64,000 bases of DNA. Source: Ensifer sp. PDNC004 (GTDB taxonomy: Bacteria; Pseudomonadota; Alphaproteobacteria; Rhizobiales; Rhizobiaceae). The notes under the pieces were generated by a model. It searched no databases, was not told the origin of the DNA, and saw only the letters and a program-made list of their open reading frames with translations. Within the stretch, counting starts at the first letter, position 1. Each line of letters opens with the position of its first letter. The stretch spans positions 1,488,001 through 1,552,000 of the forward strand of contig NZ_CP070353.1 in the NCBI RefSeq assembly GCF_016919405.1, read 5' to 3'. Below, in pieces: positions 32,985 to 41,960 of the stretch. Position numbers and translations under genes: made by a program.

Positions 32985-33617
32985 TCAGGCCTGCTCGCCG
33001 CCTTCGATTTCTTCGCGCGAGGTCAGCACCTTGTCAACGAGGCCCCAGTTCAGAGCTTCGTCCGCGTTCATGAAATGATCGCGATCGAGCGTCTGCTCGA
33101 CTTCCTCGTAGGTGCGGCCGCAATGCTTGACGTAAACCTCGTTGAGGCGACGCTTCATCTTCAGGATGTCCTTGGCGTGACGCTCGATATCCGAGGCCTG
33201 GCCCTGGAAGCCGCCCGAGGGCTGGTGAACCATGATGCGCGCGTTCGGCGTGGCGAAACGCATGTCCTTGTGGCCGGCGGCCAGGAGCAGCGAACCCATC
33301 GAGGCGGCCTGGCCGACGCAGAGCGTCGAAACGGCCGGCTTGATGAACTGCATCGTGTCGTAGATCGCCATGCCCGACGTGACGACGCCGCCCGGCGAGT
33401 TGATGTAGAGCGCGATTTCCTTCTTCGGGTTTTCCGCTTCGAGGAAAAGAAGCTGGGCGCAGACGAGCGTTGCCATCTGATCTTCGACCGGGCCGGTCAC
33501 GAAGATGATGCGCTCCTTCAGAAGGCGCGAAAAGATATCGTAGGAACGTTCACCGCGGTTGGTCTGCTCAACAACCATCGGCACCAGTGCCAGGGCGGTA
33601 TCAACGGGATTTCTCAT
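32985..33617 (-). CDS. clpP: ATP-dependent Clp protease proteolytic subunit ClpP
   Basis: 210-residue serine peptidase that forms the tetradecameric chamber of ClpXP and ClpAP. The catalytic triad is visible: Ser106 in GQAASMGS, His131 in IMVHQPSGG and Asp180 in LDRDHF. Length and motifs fit the main ClpP rather than a degenerate paralogue. The ATG ([10 protein letters not shown]) is preceded by GAAGG. A heat-shock-like promoter lies 70-100 bases upstream. Sinorhizobium carries further clpP copies elsewhere; this is the one linked to clpX and lon. Confidence 0.98.
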   Translation of the reverse strand: MRNPVDTALALVPMVVEQTNRGERSYDIFSRLLKERIIFVTGPVEDQMATLVCAQLLFLEAENPKKEIALYINSPGGVVTSGMAIYDTMQFIKPAVSTLCVGQAASMGSLLLAAGHKDMRFATPNARIMVHQPSGGFQGQASDIERHAKDILKMKRRLNEVYVKHCGRTYEEVEQTLDRDHFMNADEALNWGLVDKVLTSREEIEGGEQA

Positions 33618-33688
33618 ATCGAACCTTCATCAATCGGGCTCGCAAAACCTTTGCGAACCGGGAATCACGGGATTTACCTTCTGCTCCT

Positions 33689-33718
33689 ACATAGAGTGTC
33701 AACACCCTGCACTTCAAG
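33689..33718 (-). promoter_or_regulatory. Probable promoter of clpP, heat-shock type
   Basis: On the minus strand CTTGAAGT (33718-33711) is followed after 8 bases by TTGACA (33702-33697) and then directly by CTCTATGT (33696-33689). CTTGAA with CTCTATGT fits an RpoH-type promoter with normal spacing. The TTGACA could also act as a housekeeping -35, but its -10 (GTAAAT) is then 19 bases away. Confidence 0.5.
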
Positions 33719-33904
33719 TCGCGAAGCTTCGATAAGCTTAATCGAAGGCACTGTTCGCCTCGAAGTTTGGCCGTCCTCCACACATGGTTGGCGATAGAGC
33801 ATTTTTTGCGCAACGTCCTCGACCAAGACCGCACACCCAGACGCTGCGCACAGCGATCAACGATATCGGTAAACGAAGCGCAAATGAGGCAAGCAAGCCA
33901 CGGT

Positions 33905-35464
33905 TCACAGCTGCGACTCGATAGGCAGAATGCGGATCAGCCCGGCGATCATGCGCCTTGTTAGGCTCGCATCCGGCTCATGGCGCACCAGCCGCTCGGA
34001 GCCATTGGCGCGATCGCGCCAGATGAGGCGTGACCCTTCGATGTCGACCCGGTAGCTGATTGCCGGCGAGGTTTCCTCCTCGAACATGGAAGCCAGTTCG
34101 CCGGCAAGTGCCGCATCCTGAAAGACCACGCCCATTTCCGTATTGAGCGAGGCTGAGCGCGGATCGAAGTTCATCGAGCCGACGAAACCGTGCAAGCCGT
34201 CCACCACGAAGGCCTTGCTGTGCAGGCTCGCATTGCGGCGTCCGAACAGCGTCATGCGGTGCCCCTCGGCAACATCGCCCTGCTCCTTCAACTCGAAGAG
34301 CGCGACGCCGGCCCGGATGAGCTTGCGGCGATATTTGACATAACCGCCGTGAACGGCGGCAACGTCGGTCGCCGCAAGCGAATTGGTGAGGACGGCGACG
34401 CGAGCGCCGCGCGAAACGATGGCGGCGAGCCCCCGTGTGCCGGCAACGCCGGGGATGAAGTAGGGCGAGATGATCCTCAAATCCCGCGTGGCAGCCTCGA
34501 TCAGCGGAAAAAGCTCGCGCAACAGCCAGTTCTGGCGTCGCTGCATCAGCGCCTTTTCCGGCGGATCGGATGCCAGCCGGATATCGGAACTCCAGTGAAG
34601 CTGCCGCGTGCCGTGGTAGATCTCCGCCTCCTCCACCGCCTTGTCGATGCGTTCCAGATAGAACCGCCCCGCCGGCGTGCGGGCCAATCCGTCGACGGCC
34701 TCGCGTAGCGCGGGCAAATACTGCTTGCGCGGCGTGCGCAGCGCTGCGATCGGAAGCACGGAGGCACTATTCCAATAGCGGTCGAACATGGCCGACGCCT
34801 GATCCAGCACCGGCCCCACCATCCAGACATCGAGATCGCGGAAATTGGAGAGTTCGGCGGCATCGAAATAGGCGTCGCCGATGTTGCGGCCGCCGGCAAT
34901 CGCAACGCGGCCATCGGCCACCCAGAGCTTGTTGTGCATGCGGCGCGTTGCGCTGAAAGCGCGGATCGCCATTTCGAAGCCGCGGCGAAAGCGATCAGTG
35001 CGCGCCCGGCTCGGATTGAAGAGCCGCACGTCGATATGGGGGTGGGCGTCGAGCGCGATGCACATGCGGTCGTGGATGCCGGCATTGATGTCGTCGAGCA
35101 GCAGCCGGACGCGCACGCCGCGGTCTGCGGCGGCCAGGATCTCACGGGCGAGAAGAAGACCGGTCAGGTCGCCCTTCCAGTAATAGTACTGCAGATCGAG
35201 GCTGCGTCCGGCGCGCCGTGCCGCGTGCGCGCGCGCAACCAGGGCCTCGATATTGTCGGAAACCAGCGCCACGCCATTGGCACCCGCCTGGGCGTCAACG
35301 AGCGGCGCCAGGTAGCGGTCGAGTTCCGTGCCGGCATCGGCCAGCGGAAGGGCGTTTGACGGCGGCCCGTGCGGGCGTCGGCCGAAGCGGCCGTAGATGT
35401 AAAGCACGGTCGCCACGAGCAGTCCGAGGATGACGGCAATGGTGAACAGGACAGAGGACCACAT
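33905..35464 (-). CDS. Phospholipase D family protein, cardiolipin synthase-like
   Basis: 519 residues. One N-terminal membrane helix (about 3-25) anchors a double phospholipase D domain. The two HKD motifs are complete: HNKLWVADGRVAIAGGRNIGD-type at mid-chain and HSKAFVVDGLHGFVGSMNFD near residue 420. Bacterial proteins of this plan make cardiolipin or transfer phosphatidyl groups at the inner membrane; the sequence alone does not prove the acceptor. It lies 19 bases after the EEP-family gene, so the two form an operon. Confidence 0.9.
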   Translation of the reverse strand: MWSSVLFTIAVILGLLVATVLYIYGRFGRRPHGPPSNALPLADAGTELDRYLAPLVDAQAGANGVALVSDNIEALVARAHAARRAGRSLDLQYYYWKGDLTGLLLAREILAAADRGVRVRLLLDDINAGIHDRMCIALDAHPHIDVRLFNPSRARTDRFRRGFEMAIRAFSATRRMHNKLWVADGRVAIAGGRNIGDAYFDAAELSNFRDLDVWMVGPVLDQASAMFDRYWNSASVLPIAALRTPRKQYLPALREAVDGLARTPAGRFYLERIDKAVEEAEIYHGTRQLHWSSDIRLASDPPEKALMQRRQNWLLRELFPLIEAATRDLRIISPYFIPGVAGTRGLAAIVSRGARVAVLTNSLAATDVAAVHGGYVKYRRKLIRAGVALFELKEQGDVAEGHRMTLFGRRNASLHSKAFVVDGLHGFVGSMNFDPRSASLNTEMGVVFQDAALAGELASMFEEETSPAISYRVDIEGSRLIWRDRANGSERLVRHEPDASLTRRMIAGLIRILPIESQL

Positions 35465-35483
35465 CGAAAACTCGTCCGCGCCG

Positions 35484-36341
35484 TCAGGCCGACCCCGCGC
35501 GACCCGCTTCCACCCGCTTGCCGTCTCTTGGCTCCGGCTGCACGGCCTTCAGGTCGATCGAGGCCTTTACGGGCAGATGATCCGAGGCGATCCGCGCCAG
35601 CGGCGAATCGTGCACCGCGACCGACGTCACCAGATGGTGCGGATTGCCGAGCACACGGTCGAGCGGCAACAGCGGGAAGCGCGAGGGAAAACTGGCGACC
35701 GTCGCATGGGACGGGTCGAATACCGGGCTGAGGAAGGACAGCGACGAACGCCGCCCCATCCGCCATTCGTTGAGATCACCGATGAGAAGCGTCGGTCGCC
35801 CGTTGGCATCGGATGCCGCCTCGAGGATCGCCTCGGCCTGCTGGGCGCGCGAATGCCGGAGAAGACCGAGATGGGCGGCGATGATGCGCAGCGGCCCCAC
35901 TTTCAGGTCGAGATCGACGACCAGCGCACCGCGCGGCTCGACGCCAGGGAGCTTCAACTGCCGCACGTCGGAAACGGCGCCCTCGCGCAGCAACAGGACG
36001 TTGCCGTGCCAGCCATGCCCCTTGGTCGAAAAGCCGGAAATCGGCACCGAAACAAGATGCGCCTCCCGACGCAGGTGTTCGAGATCGAGAAGACCGGCGC
36101 GCTCACCGAAGCGCTGATCGGCCTCCTGAAGCGCCACGATATCGGCACCAAGTTCACCGATGACATTGGCGGTACGGCCGGGGTCGAAGCGCCCGTCGGT
36201 GCCGACGCATTTGTGGATGTTGTAGGAGGCGATGACGATATCGCCGCGGCTGACCGCGGCTTCGCGGTGAACGACGGTGGGACGTCTCTTGCGGATCGCA
36301 GCGACGATCCCCGCCGATAGACTGGACTGGTTTTTTCCCAT
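35484..36341 (-). CDS. Endonuclease/exonuclease/phosphatase (EEP) family protein
   Basis: 285 residues. The family motifs run in order: VIASYNIHKCVGTDGRFD with the metal-binding Asn, IVALQEADQ with the catalytic Glu, LLIGDLNEW with the Asp-x-Asn pair and IASDHLPVKASI with the terminal Asp-His. Such enzymes hydrolyse phosphodiesters in DNA, inositol phosphates or sphingolipids. Pairing with the downstream phospholipase D-like gene suggests lipid or envelope phosphodiester metabolism, which is inference. No signal peptide is seen. Confidence 0.9.
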   Translation of the reverse strand: MGKNQSSLSAGIVAAIRKRRPTVVHREAAVSRGDIVIASYNIHKCVGTDGRFDPGRTANVIGELGADIVALQEADQRFGERAGLLDLEHLRREAHLVSVPISGFSTKGHGWHGNVLLLREGAVSDVRQLKLPGVEPRGALVVDLDLKVGPLRIIAAHLGLLRHSRAQQAEAILEAASDANGRPTLLIGDLNEWRMGRRSSLSFLSPVFDPSHATVASFPSRFPLLPLDRVLGNPHHLVTSVAVHDSPLARIASDHLPVKASIDLKAVQPEPRDGKRVEAGRAGSA

Positions 36342-36500
36342 GCCGCTCCCTGCTTGCTGGCCGCATCATGCGCAAATAGGTCGCCTGGTGCCATAGAAAA
36401 AGGGAGAACAGGGGAAGTTTGTTCCCCGCGGATGGCGTGCCGGAAGACGCGGGCGCCGGCGGCAAACGCACGCTACCGGCGCCCCTTCCCGCTTTTCAGT

Positions 36501-37148
36501 TCAGTCGGCTGGCCCTGCAAACAGGATCAGGTTTCCGTCGGGATCGAGCACGATAAACGTACGCGCACCCCAGGGTTCCGTACGCAACGCTTGGTGAAAA
36601 GAGACCCCGGCCGATTGGTAGCCCAGGTACAATTGCTTGATGTCATTGGCGGTATCGAGGGCGATGGAGGCGGAAAGTAGGTGCTCGCGCTGCCGGATGT
36701 CGCCGACGAAGACGGGTTCGCAAACGAGACGCAGAGCGAGCCGGGCATTGTCCCGGATCACCTGCCCATAGAAGGGCGGATCGCCGTAGACGAAATCGAC
36801 CGCAAAGCCGAGCTTCTCGGTGAAGAAGTCGCACGCGGCCCCGATGTCGGCAACGAACAACTGTGCGGCTGTCGATTGCAGCACAGGCAGCGGTGTGGCG
36901 GGTTTCGATTGTTTGGTCATTGTCAGGGCTCCTGATTTGAGCGCCTGCCAGCTTTCGAACCCCGATTGACGCGCGACGAGTTCCTGCGCGTCGGCGAGCT
37001 TGAACTCAGCCGTCAGAATGGCGTGATCGTCAAGATCGCGGAAGCGCGGCAAGGCAGCCCTGATCTCGGCGGCGACCGGATAGTACTGGTCGCGATGCCA
37101 TCTGAGGTATTGCTTCGCCTGCTTCTTCAGGTTTTCAAGGTTTGGCAT
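36501..37148 (-). CDS. VOC (glyoxalase/bleomycin-resistance) protein with extra N-terminal domain
   Basis: 215 residues from ATG 37148. The first ~75 residues (MPNLENLKKQAKQYLRWHRD...ARQSGFESWQALKS) form an Arg/Leu-rich helical segment seen in other proteobacterial proteins, some linked to ankyrin repeats. Residues ~80-215 are a VOC domain (LFVADIGAACDFFTEKLGF ... TFIVLDPDGNLILFAG). Such single VOC domains include dioxygenases, lyases and resistance proteins; metal ligands are not obvious. A second in-frame ATG after the linker (MTKQSKPATP) could yield the VOC part alone. The open frame continues far upstream, but only antisense to the P450 gene. Confidence 0.8.
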   Translation of the reverse strand: MPNLENLKKQAKQYLRWHRDQYYPVAAEIRAALPRFRDLDDHAILTAEFKLADAQELVARQSGFESWQALKSGALTMTKQSKPATPLPVLQSTAAQLFVADIGAACDFFTEKLGFAVDFVYGDPPFYGQVIRDNARLALRLVCEPVFVGDIRQREHLLSASIALDTANDIKQLYLGYQSAGVSFHQALRTEPWGARTFIVLDPDGNLILFAGPAD

Positions 37149-37346
37149 GGGCGCAACTACGGTCTGTGTTCCGTAGGCGGGCGTTGCCCTTTCAGCTCTC
37201 TGCCGATGCGCCCTACGCAGCCAGGAGAGATTGGCCGCCATGGCACGTGCTGTCAACGCCCCGAGGGGTGCGATATCCGCGCTTGCCGGCCGAACCGCGA
37301 TTCCCTTAGACATAAGGGCCATTGAAGTCCGCGAAGAGCCCCTGCC

Positions 37347-38585
37347 ATGCCTGCCATTTCCATCGACTGCGCGCTGAGGCGCGTTTCCATCGACGCGCGC
37401 GATCCAGCCTTCTACCGTGACCCGCTCGCAGCCTATGCCGAGATCCATGCGCAGTGCCCGGCCTTCTTCTGGGAGGAACGACAGCAGTGGTATTTCGCTG
37501 GCTACGACCAGGTGAACGCGCTTCTGCGCGACCGGCGTTTCGGCCGGCAGATCCTGCATGTGGCGACGCGCGACGAACTTGGCCTGCCGGCGCCGAAGCC
37601 GCATTTGAAGGATTTCGACGCGCTCGAAGAACATTCGCTGCTGGAGCTCGAGCCGCCCGCACACACCCGGCTGCGCACGCTCGTCAACCGCGCCTTCGTT
37701 TCGCGGCAGATCGAACAGCTGCGGCCAGACATCGAGCAACTGTCCCATACCCTGATCGACGGCTTTGCCGATGACGGCGGGGTCGAACTGCTGAAGAGCT
37801 TTGCCGAAACGCTTCCCGTGACGATCATCGCCCGCATGCTCGGCATTCCCGTCGAGGCAGCGCCCGATCTGCTCGACTGGTCGCATCGCATGGTTCGGAT
37901 GTATGTCTTCAATCCCAGCTACGAGACCGAACTCGACGCCAACCAGGCTTCCGCGGATTTTGCCGATTATCTGCGCGGCATCATCGCCGAGAAGCGCCGC
38001 ACCCCCGCGGACGACCTGCTGACACACATGATCACCTCGGAAAAGGACAGCGAGCGGCTGTCGGACGCGGAGCTGGTCTCGACCACCGCCCTCCTCCTCA
38101 ATGCGGGTCACGAGGCGACCGTGCATCAGATCGGCAATGCGGTGAAGACGATCCTGCAATCCGGACTTTCGGCGAAAGACCTGTTTGCGACGGACGCGGC
38201 AACCGCGCTGACCGTGGAGGAATGCCTGCGCTTTGCCGCACCGCTGCATATTTTCCAGCGTTACGCGCTGTCGGATATCGAACTCGACGAAGGCGTCACG
38301 CTGCGGCAGGGCGACAAGGTCGGCCTGCTGCTCGGAGCGGCGAATGTTGACCCGAAGAAGTTCACCGACCCGAACGCCTTCCGGCCGACGCGCGACGAAG
38401 GCGCCAATGTCTCCTTCGGGGCGGGCCTGCATTTCTGCATCGGCGCGCCGCTCGCCCGCCTGGAGCTCAATCTGGCGCTGCCGATCCTGTTTCGGCGCCT
38501 GCCGAACATGCAGCTGAAGACCGAGCCCGAGGTCAAGGACGCGTTTCATTTCCACGGACTGGAACGCCTCGACCTCGTCTGGTGA
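37347..38585 (+). CDS. Cytochrome P450
   Basis: 412 residues, a soluble bacterial P450. The heme-thiolate loop FGAGLHFCIGAPLARLEL lies near residues 353-370, the oxygen-binding I-helix motif LNAGHEAT near 250, and the ExxR pair in VEECLRFA near 290. The substrate is not readable from sequence; the layout resembles the CYP107/CYP109-like bacterial classes. No ferredoxin or reductase gene is adjacent, so it must use partners encoded elsewhere. It is divergent from the VOC gene. Confidence 0.95.
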   Translation: MPAISIDCALRRVSIDARDPAFYRDPLAAYAEIHAQCPAFFWEERQQWYFAGYDQVNALLRDRRFGRQILHVATRDELGLPAPKPHLKDFDALEEHSLLELEPPAHTRLRTLVNRAFVSRQIEQLRPDIEQLSHTLIDGFADDGGVELLKSFAETLPVTIIARMLGIPVEAAPDLLDWSHRMVRMYVFNPSYETELDANQASADFADYLRGIIAEKRRTPADDLLTHMITSEKDSERLSDAELVSTTALLLNAGHEATVHQIGNAVKTILQSGLSAKDLFATDAATALTVEECLRFAAPLHIFQRYALSDIELDEGVTLRQGDKVGLLLGAANVDPKKFTDPNAFRPTRDEGANVSFGAGLHFCIGAPLARLELNLALPILFRRLPNMQLKTEPEVKDAFHFHGLERLDLVW

Positions 38586-38623
38586 GCAGCACCGAAGCTT
38601 ACGGGTCTCCGGTACCGCAGCGA

Positions 38624-38968
38624 TTAAAGGCGGATGACATAGTCCTTGCGGGTCGTCTCCACGACTTCCCAGGTGCCCTCGAACCCGGGACGCAGGATCA
38701 TGCTGTCGCCGGCGCGCAGATGCGCCGCTTCGCCACCATCCTGCGTGAGGATCGAATAGCCGGAGAGGATGTGGAAATACTCCCACTCCTCATAGACGAT
38801 CCGCCATTTTCCGGGCGTCGATTCCCAGACCCCGGCATAGAGCCCGCCTTCGGCTTCCTCCAGGTTCCAGGTCTTGAACTGCGGCGCGCCTGAGATGAGC
38901 CGGTCGGCCGCCGGCGTACCGGTTTCCGCCTCGACGGTGGACAGGTCGAATTTCTGCATATTCGTCAT
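38624..38968 (-). CDS. Cupin-domain protein (DUF861-like)
   Basis: 114-residue one-domain cupin. The stretch ESTPGKWRIVYEEWEYFHILSG and the later GDSMILRPGFEGTWEV match the ureidoglycine-aminohydrolase-like (DUF861) group rather than the His-rich metal cupins; the usual His pair is reduced to one. Substrate unknown. ATG 38968 follows an AAGGGTG element; ATG 38959 is possible. It lies 50 bases after metY on the same strand and may be co-transcribed. Confidence 0.82.
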   Translation of the reverse strand: MTNMQKFDLSTVEAETGTPAADRLISGAPQFKTWNLEEAEGGLYAGVWESTPGKWRIVYEEWEYFHILSGYSILTQDGGEAAHLRAGDSMILRPGFEGTWEVVETTRKDYVIRL

Positions 38969-39018
38969 CTTGGCACCCTTGCGAAGGGCGCGCTGGCGCG
39001 CCCTTCGCGGCTAGTGTT

Positions 39019-40302
39019 TCAGAGCTTGGCCAGCGCCTGTTCGAGGTCGGCGATGATGTCGGAGACATCCTCGATGCCAACCGAGAGGCGCACGACGTCA
39101 GGGCCGGCGCCGGCCGCCACCTGCTGCTCGGGCGTCAGCTGGCGGTGGGTGGTCGAGGCCGGGTGAATGACGAGCGAGCGCGTGTCGCCGATATTGGCGA
39201 GGTGCGAGAACATTTCCAGCCCTTCGACGAAGCGCTTGCCCGCCTCGTAGCCACCCTTGAGGCCGAAGGTGAAGACGGCACCGGCGCCCTTCGGCGAATA
39301 GCGCTGCTGCAGCGCGTGGTTGGGGTCGTCCTCAAGCCCGGCATAGTTGACCCACGAAATCTTGTCGTGCGTCTTCAACCACTTGGCGACCGCAAGCGCG
39401 TTGTCGCAATGGCGCTGCATGCGCAGTGGAAGCGTTTCGGAACCGGTGACCAGCATGAAGGCATTGAACGGCGAGATCGCCGGGCCGAAGTCGCGCAGGC
39501 CGAGGACACGCGCGGCGATGGCGAAGGCGATGTTGCCGAAGGTCTGGTGCAGCACGACACCGGCATATTCCGGACGCGGTTCCGAGAGCATCGGATATTT
39601 GCCGGACTTCGACCAGTCGAAGGTGCCGCCGTCGACGATGACGCCGCCCATGGAGTTGCCGTGGCCGCCGATGAACTTCGTCAGCGAGTGCACGACGATA
39701 TCGGCGCCATGCTCCAGAGGCCGCAGCAGGTAGGGCGTCGCCATGGTGTTGTCGACGATCAGCGGCAGCTCGTGCTTGCGGGCGACCTCGGCGATGGCAG
39801 CGATATCGACGAACGTGCCGCCGGGATTGGCGAGGCTCTCGATGAAGATCGCCTTGGTGCGCCGGTCGATCTTCGCCTCAAAGGAAGCCGGATCGGCAGG
39901 GTCAGCCCAGCGGACCTGCCAGTCGAAGGACTTGAAGGCATGACCGAACTGGTTGACCGAGCCGCCATAGAGCCGGTTGGCGGCGATGAAGTTGTCGCCC
40001 GGGCTCATGATCGTGTGGAAGACGAGAAGCTGTGCGGCATGGCCGGAGGCAACGGCGAGTGCCGCGGTGCCGCCTTCAAGCGCGGCAATGCGCTCTTCGA
40101 GCACCGCCTGCGTCGGGTTCATGATGCGGGTGTAAATGTTGCCGAACTGCTGCAGGCCGAAGAGTGCCGCCGCATGGTCGGTGTCGTTGAAGACGAAGCT
40201 CGTCGTCTGGTAGATCGGCGTCGCCCGTGCACCCGTGGTCGGGTCGGGCTGCGCCCCCGCATGAATTGCGAGCGTGTTGAAACCAGGGTTGTCTTTCGTC
40301 AT
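39019..40302 (-). CDS. metY: O-acetylhomoserine sulfhydrylase, PLP-dependent
   Basis: 427 residues of the Cys/Met-metabolism PLP family. The PLP-binding lysine lies in VVHSLTKFIGGHGNS, and YQTTSFVF and the NIYTRIMNPTQ motif are at the usual places. Length above 420 and an insertion after residue 230 favour O-acetylhomoserine aminocarboxypropyltransferase (MetY) over the ~390-residue MetZ and MetB types. It makes homocysteine from O-acetylhomoserine and sulfide in the cytoplasm. I looked for a SAM-II riboswitch in the leader and did not find one. Confidence 0.92.
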   Translation of the reverse strand: MTKDNPGFNTLAIHAGAQPDPTTGARATPIYQTTSFVFNDTDHAAALFGLQQFGNIYTRIMNPTQAVLEERIAALEGGTAALAVASGHAAQLLVFHTIMSPGDNFIAANRLYGGSVNQFGHAFKSFDWQVRWADPADPASFEAKIDRRTKAIFIESLANPGGTFVDIAAIAEVARKHELPLIVDNTMATPYLLRPLEHGADIVVHSLTKFIGGHGNSMGGVIVDGGTFDWSKSGKYPMLSEPRPEYAGVVLHQTFGNIAFAIAARVLGLRDFGPAISPFNAFMLVTGSETLPLRMQRHCDNALAVAKWLKTHDKISWVNYAGLEDDPNHALQQRYSPKGAGAVFTFGLKGGYEAGKRFVEGLEMFSHLANIGDTRSLVIHPASTTHRQLTPEQQVAAGAGPDVVRLSVGIEDVSDIIADLEQALAKL

Positions 40303-40505
40303 TTCGTCCCTCCCATGACCAGAGCGCGGCCGCCAGCCGGCGCGCCGGGGCGCTCTATCACCTTGAATCTACGCGTGAACCGCTATCGTGCTCGCACGAT
40401 TGAGCGCGCAAGCCGCGGCACTATTCCAGAGCCTACGCATGCGGTCAAAGAGGATTTTTCAAGAACTGACGGTTGTGTGATCCGCCGGCGATGCGCCGAC
40501 CGCGA

Positions 40506-40934
40506 TCAGCCGATCAGACGCGGGTATTCGATCGCCGGACAGCGGTCCATGACCACCTTGATGCCGGCGGCTTCCGCTTTCGCCGCAGCACCATCGTTGC
40601 GCACCGAGAGCTGGCCCCAGATCGCTTTCGGCAGCGTCTCCAGCGCGAGAATTTCATCGACGAGCGCCGGCAAGGCGTCGGCAGCGCGGAAGACGTCGAC
40701 CATGTCGATCGGCTCCTTTATATCGGCAAGCCGGCCGACCACGGCCTGACCCTGGATGCTCTTGCCGACATGCCCGGGATTGATCGGGATCACCCGGTAA
40801 CCCTTGCGCAGCAGAAACGCCATGACCCGATGGCTCGGACGCTCAGGATTGGGCGAAGCGCCGACAAGGGCGATCGTCTTGGTCTCGCGCAGGATATCGG
40901 CGAGATAATAGTCCGGGTAAGCGTCGTGGTTCAT
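40506..40934 (-). CDS. CoA-binding domain protein (YccU type)
   Basis: 142 residues forming a Rossmann-like CoA-binding domain. KTIALVGASPNPERPSHRVM is the nucleotide-binding glycine-rich loop and VIPINPGHVGKSIQG the second strand-loop element; WGQLSVRND and VMDRCPAIEYPRL complete the family pattern. These small proteins bind CoA or related nucleotides; their role is unknown. ATG 40934 (MNHDAYPDYY) is chosen; the open frame continues upstream over the divergent EamA gene but without conserved sequence. Confidence 0.87.
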   Translation of the reverse strand: MNHDAYPDYYLADILRETKTIALVGASPNPERPSHRVMAFLLRKGYRVIPINPGHVGKSIQGQAVVGRLADIKEPIDMVDVFRAADALPALVDEILALETLPKAIWGQLSVRNDGAAAKAEAAGIKVVMDRCPAIEYPRLIG

Positions 40935-41120
40935 CTGCGGCTTCGGATCCGTTCGTGTTAAACGGTCGTATAATGATGGCGAGGCCGGCCAAGTCAACCG
41001 TGCGGGCCGTTCGTTCCCCGCCAAAGATTGCCGCTTCTGCAAGACTTTCCGGTTGCTTTTGCGTCCGTGCGGCGCGACAAGCATCACAAAGCCTGCCACA
41101 TCGTTTTCCGAGGTCTCATC

Positions 41121-41957
41121 TTGCCCGTTGAAGTCATTGCGCTCGTCCTGTTCGGGGCGTTGTTGCACGCGACCTGGAATGCGTTGGTCAAGGCGGGAAC
41201 GGAAAAGTCGCTCGACGCTGCAATGATCGCGCTCGGGGCCGCAGCCGTCGCCATCCCCTTCCTGCCGTTCATGCCGTTGCCCAAACCGGAAGCGTGGCCA
41301 TACATCCTGGTTTCGGCACTGTTCCAGTTCGCCTATTTCCAACTCGTCGCCGCATCCTATCGCGCCGGCGACATCGGCCTTGTCTATCCGCTGATGCGCG
41401 GCGCGGCACCGTTGATCGTCGCGATGACCAGTGGGGCGTTGATCGGCGAAAAGCTCACCTTCGGAACGATGATCGGTATCCTGACGATCTCTGCCGGTGT
41501 GCTGACGCTCGCCTTCGAGTCGCGCAAGGGCGGCAAGAACGCGATCGTGCTTGCGCTGCTTAATGCCTGCGTCATCGCAAGTTACACCTTTGTCGACGGT
41601 ATCGGCGCGCGCGTTTCAGGCAACGCCATCTCCTACACGCTGTGGATGGCGCTGCTGCCGCCGGTTCTGCTGTTCACCTGGGCTTTTGCCCGGCGCGGCA
41701 TCAAGCCGGTCGCCCGCCACGTCTACAAGAACTGGTGGCGGGGCCTTATCGGCGGCGCCGGCTCGATCGGCGCCTATGGCCTGGCGCTCTGGGCCATGAC
41801 CAAAGCGCCGGTCGCAACCGTCGCGGCACTGCGCGAAACCTCGATCCTCTTTGCCGTGGTGATCTCGGTCGTGTTCCTCAAGGAGCCGGTCAGCGCCTGG
41901 CGCATCGCGGCTGCCTGCGTCATCGCACTTGGCGCCCTGCTTCTGAAACTCGCCTGA
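41121..41957 (+). CDS. EamA/DMT-family transporter
   Basis: 278 residues with ten hydrophobic helices in two EamA halves (LFGALLHATWNALVKAGTEK at the start and APVATVAALRETSILFAVVI in the second repeat). The first hydrophobic helix begins directly at a TTG (41121), with AGGT upstream; the longer frame from 41028 would add an unrelated polar leader. The substrate is unknown, and unlike the ribN gene in this window it has no riboswitch. It converges on the enoyl-CoA hydratase gene, with 3 bases between the stops. Confidence 0.88.
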   Translation: MPVEVIALVLFGALLHATWNALVKAGTEKSLDAAMIALGAAAVAIPFLPFMPLPKPEAWPYILVSALFQFAYFQLVAASYRAGDIGLVYPLMRGAAPLIVAMTSGALIGEKLTFGTMIGILTISAGVLTLAFESRKGGKNAIVLALLNACVIASYTFVDGIGARVSGNAISYTLWMALLPPVLLFTWAFARRGIKPVARHVYKNWWRGLIGGAGSIGAYGLALWAMTKAPVATVAALRETSILFAVVISVVFLKEPVSAWRIAAACVIALGALLLKLA

Positions 41958-41960
41958 GCG

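Noticed and set aside
36410..36435. GGGGAA / TTCCCC hairpin as a terminator after the VOC or EEP gene
   Set aside because: The stem is short, has no T run and lies upstream of the EEP gene, not at its end.
37149..38786. Upstream extension of the VOC-protein frame, antisense to the P450 gene
   Set aside because: Only the part from 37148 down has conserved sequence. The extension runs opposite the P450 codons and is Arg-rich.
40303..40450. SAM-II riboswitch in front of metY
   Set aside because: The conserved pseudoknot blocks (GTGATTTG...GCTAAA) are absent; only loose AT-rich similarity.
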